NCBI GenBank assembly: GCA_028275145.1
Contig: JAQCNG010000081.1
Coordinates: 1 to 8,507, forward strand
Length of the DNA stretch: 8,507 nucleotides
Reading direction: 5' to 3'
DNA from: Halovenus sp.
GTDB lineage: Archaea; Halobacteriota; Halobacteria; Halobacteriales; Haloarculaceae
How positions within the stretch are numbered: position 1 is the first letter of the stretch; each line of letters opens with the position of its first letter. The position numbers and the translations under genes were made by a program. The notes beneath the pieces were generated by a model, which ran no database searches, was not told the DNA's origin, and worked only from the letters and a program-made list of their open reading frames with translations. Below, one piece after another: positions 6,448-8,507 of this stretch.

Positions 6448-6587
6448 TGTCTCGGTCGACGTTCGCGTTTGTCGGTCGTCGTTCTCGTGTCTCTGTCGCC
6501 GTTCGATGGTCTCTGTCGCCGATCGCTTGTCTCGGTCGCCGTTAGCGTGTCTCGGTCGCCGTTCGCGTGTCTCGGTCGCCGTTCGAG
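6448..6587. repeat. Tandem array of seven 20-bp units
   Basis: Seven adjacent units fit TGTCTCGGTCGCCGTTCGCG: 6448-6467, 6468-6487, 6488-6507, 6508-6527, 6528-6547, 6548-6567 and 6568-6587. The unit at 6548 is exact; most others differ at one to four bases. The three rightmost units (6528-6587) agree best and the left ones are more worn. The period is not a multiple of three, so the array is not a protein repeat. It fills most of the 263-bp gene-free stretch 6404-6666. The array begins with a small palindrome GAGAC-CGT-GTCTC at 6441-6453. Minisatellite origin or a protein-binding array (about two helical turns per unit) are both open. Confidence 0.85.
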
Positions 6588-6666
6588 GAGCTGTTAGGTC
6601 GGTGGCTGTTCGACTCGACGACAGGACCGCACAAGCTACTGTATCTCTCGAGGGGCACATCGACTG

Positions 6667-7029
6667 ATGCCAGACGACACACCAGCGGAGTACGTGGTGC
6701 TGGCCACCGGATTCAACGACGTGCGCCCGGACCCGCCGCTGCCACGAACCGGTCGCGGCCTGCACTACTGTCTACACTGTGACGCCCACATGTTCGTCGA
6801 CCAGTCGGTGTACGTGATGGGCCACGGCGAGAGCGCGGCCCACGTCGCGGGCATCATGCTCAATTTCACCGACGAGGTGGACATCCTGCTCAGGGGCGCG
6901 GACCCGGAGTGGAGCGACGAAACCGCCGGGATGCTGGCCGACCACCCAATCGACACCGTCCACGAGGAGGTCCCGGGCATCCCGGACGAGTTGCTCGAAC
7001 AGGCCGCCGAGTTCCACACCTACGACTGA
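6667..7029 (+). pseudogene. Remnant of a thioredoxin-reductase-like FAD/NAD(P) oxidoreductase
   Basis: This 120-residue reading frame holds only the middle of a flavoprotein disulfide reductase-like protein. Residues 9-16 (YVVLATGF) match the end of the FAD domain. HYCLHCDAHMF (33-43) holds the CxxC redox pair (Cys35, Cys38). VYVMGHGESAAHVAGIML (48-65) is a GxGxxA dinucleotide-binding motif, followed by VDILLRGADPEWSDETAGML. The N-terminal FAD-binding GxGxxG half and the C-terminal return of the FAD domain are missing; whole enzymes of this type have about 300 or more residues. No matching sequence was seen in the 263 bases upstream or after residue 105. It therefore looks like a deletion derivative rather than a working enzyme, though the frame and CxxC remain intact, so a short expressed protein cannot be excluded. 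Confidence 0.7.
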
Positions 7030-7117
7030 CCCCCCGCGGGCGTGTGCCCGGTGGGACCGGCCCCGGGCGGAGAGCAACGACCCGACACCGACGGCCCGAC
7101 TCTCGACAACAGACGAC

Positions 7118-7429
7118 TCAGCAGTCCTCGCCGGAGTCCTCCTGTGTCTGGGCCGGGTCGTCGTCGGGGGCCTCGAACTCCAGTACGACGAGCGCGTCCT
7201 CCAGGTCGATGTCGAGTTCCAGCAGTTCACGTGCAGTGATGGTCGGGCGATACCCGCCGTCGACGGGGGCGAGCAGTTCGTGTGACGCCAGTTCGTCAAG
7301 CCACACCTCGATTGCCGATTCCTCCGCATCGATGACATCAGAGAGGGTGGCCGGGGTTACCGGCCGCTCGCCGTCGCCGTATCGCTCGACGATACGGGCG
7401 AGCAGCGTCAGATCGAGTTCTATGGGCAT
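7118..7429 (-). CDS. Small winged-helix-like protein, probable transcription regulator
   Basis: From ATG 7429 the gene encodes 103 acidic residues. MPIELDLTLLARIVERYGDG is an N-terminal helix; RPVTPATLSDVIDAEESAIEVWLDELASHELLAPVDGGYRPTIT (22-64, read in pieces) has the helix-turn-helix-wing pattern of winged-helix regulators, the wing being the hairpin LLAPVDGGYRPT. It is followed by TARELLELDIDLEDALVVLEF and an Asp/Glu-rich tail ending EDC. I recognise the fold pattern, not a named family. The frame is open further upstream to 7756, but that extension has arginine-rich shadow-like composition, so 7429 is preferred. It converges with the reductase remnant and diverges from glutamate dehydrogenase, which makes the latter a possible but unproven target. 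Confidence 0.65.
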   Translation of the reverse strand: MPIELDLTLLARIVERYGDGERPVTPATLSDVIDAEESAIEVWLDELASHELLAPVDGGYRPTITARELLELDIDLEDALVVLEFEAPDDDPAQTQEDSGEDC

Positions 7430-7890
7430 CCTGTCGACCCTGTGTCGACTCTGCTGCCGTCGGTTCTGCCCGTCACCGTCGTCGGCGCACCGGGCAGGGC
7501 CCAGTGGCCGATTCCCGGTGGGGCACGGTGCTGTTCTCCTCGTCCGTGCATCTCTCCCGATGCCCCTGTCGTGGTCTCTGCCATCGTCCCAGCGTTCGTA
7601 TCTTCGTCGGGGGGAGCGGAAAATAGGGAGAGACTGTGTCACCCCGCGCCAAACACCCGAAGGATATATACGACGTGACCTGGCGACCCCCGAGCTCTCG
7701 TGTTTGTGACGCGGACGGTCACGGAGCCAGCGGCCCGGAGATGGACCGACAACCAAACACCGTCCGGCAGATACTACGCTGGTGGACGGAGCGTTGTACC
7801 CCTTATTTTGACAGTTGTGCCACTGTGTCCTTCACCGGAACATCCCAGACGTTACGTCGGTTACTTGAGGCTGGCCCACTAGCCCAGTGT
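7430..7890. other. Gene-free divergent region before glutamate dehydrogenase
   Basis: These 461 bp contain no convincing gene. Composition is more AT-rich than the neighbouring genes in places, notably 7618-7628, 7661-7671 and 7800-7812. On the minus strand TATTTT (7620-7625) could drive the winged-helix gene with a long leader. GGATATATAC (7662-7671) is near-symmetric and could be a TATA box either way. On the plus strand TTATTTT (7803-7809) and the word at 7859-7866 are candidates for glutamate dehydrogenase. From ATG 7741 the frame is open into glutamate dehydrogenase, but only about half of those 50 codons end in G or C, so it looks non-coding. No tRNA, transposon end or tandem repeat was seen. 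Confidence 0.6.
7859..7866 (+). promoter_or_regulatory. Possible TATA box of glutamate dehydrogenase
   Basis: GGTTACTT is centred about 28 bases before ATG 7891, the spacing expected for a leaderless transcript. The richer AT block CCTTATTTTGACA at 7801-7813 is an alternative that would give a leader of about 55 bases. The sequence alone does not decide between them. Confidence 0.35.
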
Positions 7891-8507
7891 ATGGACAAGG
7901 ATCTCGGCCAGCGCGGCACAGAGACCGTCTGTGAGTTCTGTTCGGTCGAACTCGACCGTCTCTCGGAGGTAGAGCTGTTGACCGACCGGGACCTCGCGCT
8001 GCTCAGACAGCCCCGCCGTCGCATCAACGCAAACCTCCCGATTCGGATGGACGACGGGGGTGTCGAGGTGTTCCCCTCCTTTCGTATCCAGTACAACAGC
8101 GCACGCGGTCCGACGAAGGGTGGCATCCGGTACCATCCCGGTGTCGACGAGGAGGAGGTGGACGAACTCGCCTTTCTGATGGCGCTGAAGTGTGCCGTCG
8201 TCGATATCCCCTTCGGCGGCGCGAAAGGCGGGGTACAGGTCGACCCGGACGAGCTCTCGGTGGGGGAACTCGAACGTCTCTCGCGGGCCTACGTCGCGGA
8301 GTACGAGGACGTCATCGGCCCGGAGACGGACATCCCGGCCCCGGATGTCAACACCGGCCCGGAGATAATGGCCTGGATGATGGACGAGTACGAGCAACAG
8401 ACCGGCGAGCACACGCCGGGGGTCATCACGGGCAAGCCACTCGAACTCGGGGGCAGCAAGGGCCGGACGTCCGCAACCTCCTACGGCGGCGCGGTCATCC
8501 TCGATGC
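7891..8507 (+). CDS. gdhA: Glutamate dehydrogenase, Glu/Leu/Phe/Val family (3' part outside the window)
   Basis: The 205 visible codons hold the substrate domain of a hexameric-type glutamate dehydrogenase, which interconverts glutamate with 2-oxoglutarate and ammonia. Motifs: LPIRMDDGGVEVFPSFRIQYNSA (49-71, read in pieces), ARGPTKGGIRYHPGV with Lys76, MALKCAVVDIPFGGAKGG with substrate Lys100 and catalytic Lys112, and DIPAPDVNTGPEIMAWMMDEY with the conserved Asp152. GGSKGRTSATSYGG begins the passage into the nucleotide-binding domain, which is cut off, so NAD or NADP preference cannot be read. The N-terminus has a CxxC pair (Cys14, Cys17) that I do not recall as a family feature. ATG 7891 is chosen because codons upstream have poor GC at third positions. 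Haloarchaea often have several paralogues, so the symbol is approximate. Confidence 0.93.
   Translation, partial: MDKDLGQRGTETVCEFCSVELDRLSEVELLTDRDLALLRQPRRRINANLPIRMDDGGVEVFPSFRIQYNSARGPTKGGIRYHPGVDEEEVDELAFLMALKCAVVDIPFGGAKGGVQVDPDELSVGELERLSRAYVAEYEDVIGPETDIPAPDVNTGPEIMAWMMDEYEQQTGEHTPGVITGKPLELGGSKGRTSATSYGGAVILD

Noticed and set aside
6448..6587. CRISPR-like array
   Set aside because: Units are contiguous with no unique spacers, and no cas gene is nearby.
6301..6765. 154-codon minus-strand frame whose product has repeats such as RHENDDR and ATETRERR
   Set aside because: The repeats are just the 20-bp DNA array read in shifting frames. The 20-bp period breaks any protein period, and the frame overlaps the zinc-ribbon gene and the reductase remnant.
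7037..7050. Hairpin CGGGC-GTGT-GCCCG after the reductase remnant as a terminator
   Set aside because: A five-base stem without a following T-run is weak evidence, and such hairpins arise often by chance in this GC-rich DNA.
7442..7678. Plus-strand frames of 60-80 codons in the region before glutamate dehydrogenase
   Set aside because: Low-complexity Ser/Pro/Arg composition, no recognisable motif, and no suitable promoter or start context.
7741..7890. In-frame 50-codon N-terminal extension of glutamate dehydrogenase
   Set aside because: Only about half of its codons end in G or C, far less than in the genes around it, and it resembles no part of the family. The TATA-like box at 7859 also lies inside it.

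Overview
The window looks like chromosomal DNA of a halophilic archaeon (class Halobacteria). It is GC-rich, its proteins are very acidic, and it carries archaea-only genes: aIF2-gamma, RNA polymerase subunit Rpo7/RpoE', Spt4 and GTP-dependent dephospho-CoA kinase. It also has a Tat-exported lipoprotein, and AT-rich TATA-like boxes lie about 25-30 bases upstream of several start codons, as expected for the (nearly) leaderless mRNAs common in this group. I cannot name the genus.

Layout. 1-881 (minus, cut by the window edge): TctA/DUF112-type membrane transporter. 1028-1657 (plus): METTL5-like N6-adenine RNA methylase, divergent from the transporter. 1664-2977 (minus): Tat lipoprotein made of two nearly identical copies of an unrecognised domain, convergent with the methylase. 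3188-5568 (plus): tightly packed information-processing operon aIF2-gamma / Fcf1-like PIN protein / rpoE1 / spt4, with overlapping or one-base-spaced gene junctions. 5640-6185: GTP-dependent dephospho-CoA kinase. 6233-6403: 56-residue four-cysteine zinc-ribbon protein. 6448-6587: seven-unit, 20-bp tandem repeat in non-coding DNA. 6667-7029: remnant of a thioredoxin-reductase-like flavoprotein lacking both ends. 7118-7429 (minus): small winged-helix-like protein. 7430-7890: 461-bp gene-free divergent region. 7891-8507 (plus, cut by the window edge): glutamate dehydrogenase.

How the genes fit together. The centre of the window is a conserved archaeal housekeeping cluster. It joins translation initiation (aIF2-gamma), a probable RNA-processing PIN nuclease, the Rpo7 stalk subunit of RNA polymerase and the elongation factor Spt4, followed by a coenzyme A biosynthesis enzyme. 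The METTL5-like methylase next door probably modifies rRNA. From about 6404 to 7890 the DNA is looser and more accessory: a minisatellite-like array, a decaying gene, a small regulator-like protein and a long intergenic stretch before glutamate dehydrogenase. I found no transposase, integrase, CRISPR array, tRNA or rRNA. The least ordinary items are the internally duplicated lipoprotein, the 20-bp tandem array and the reductase remnant beside it. Nothing here convincingly amounts to a new multi-gene system.
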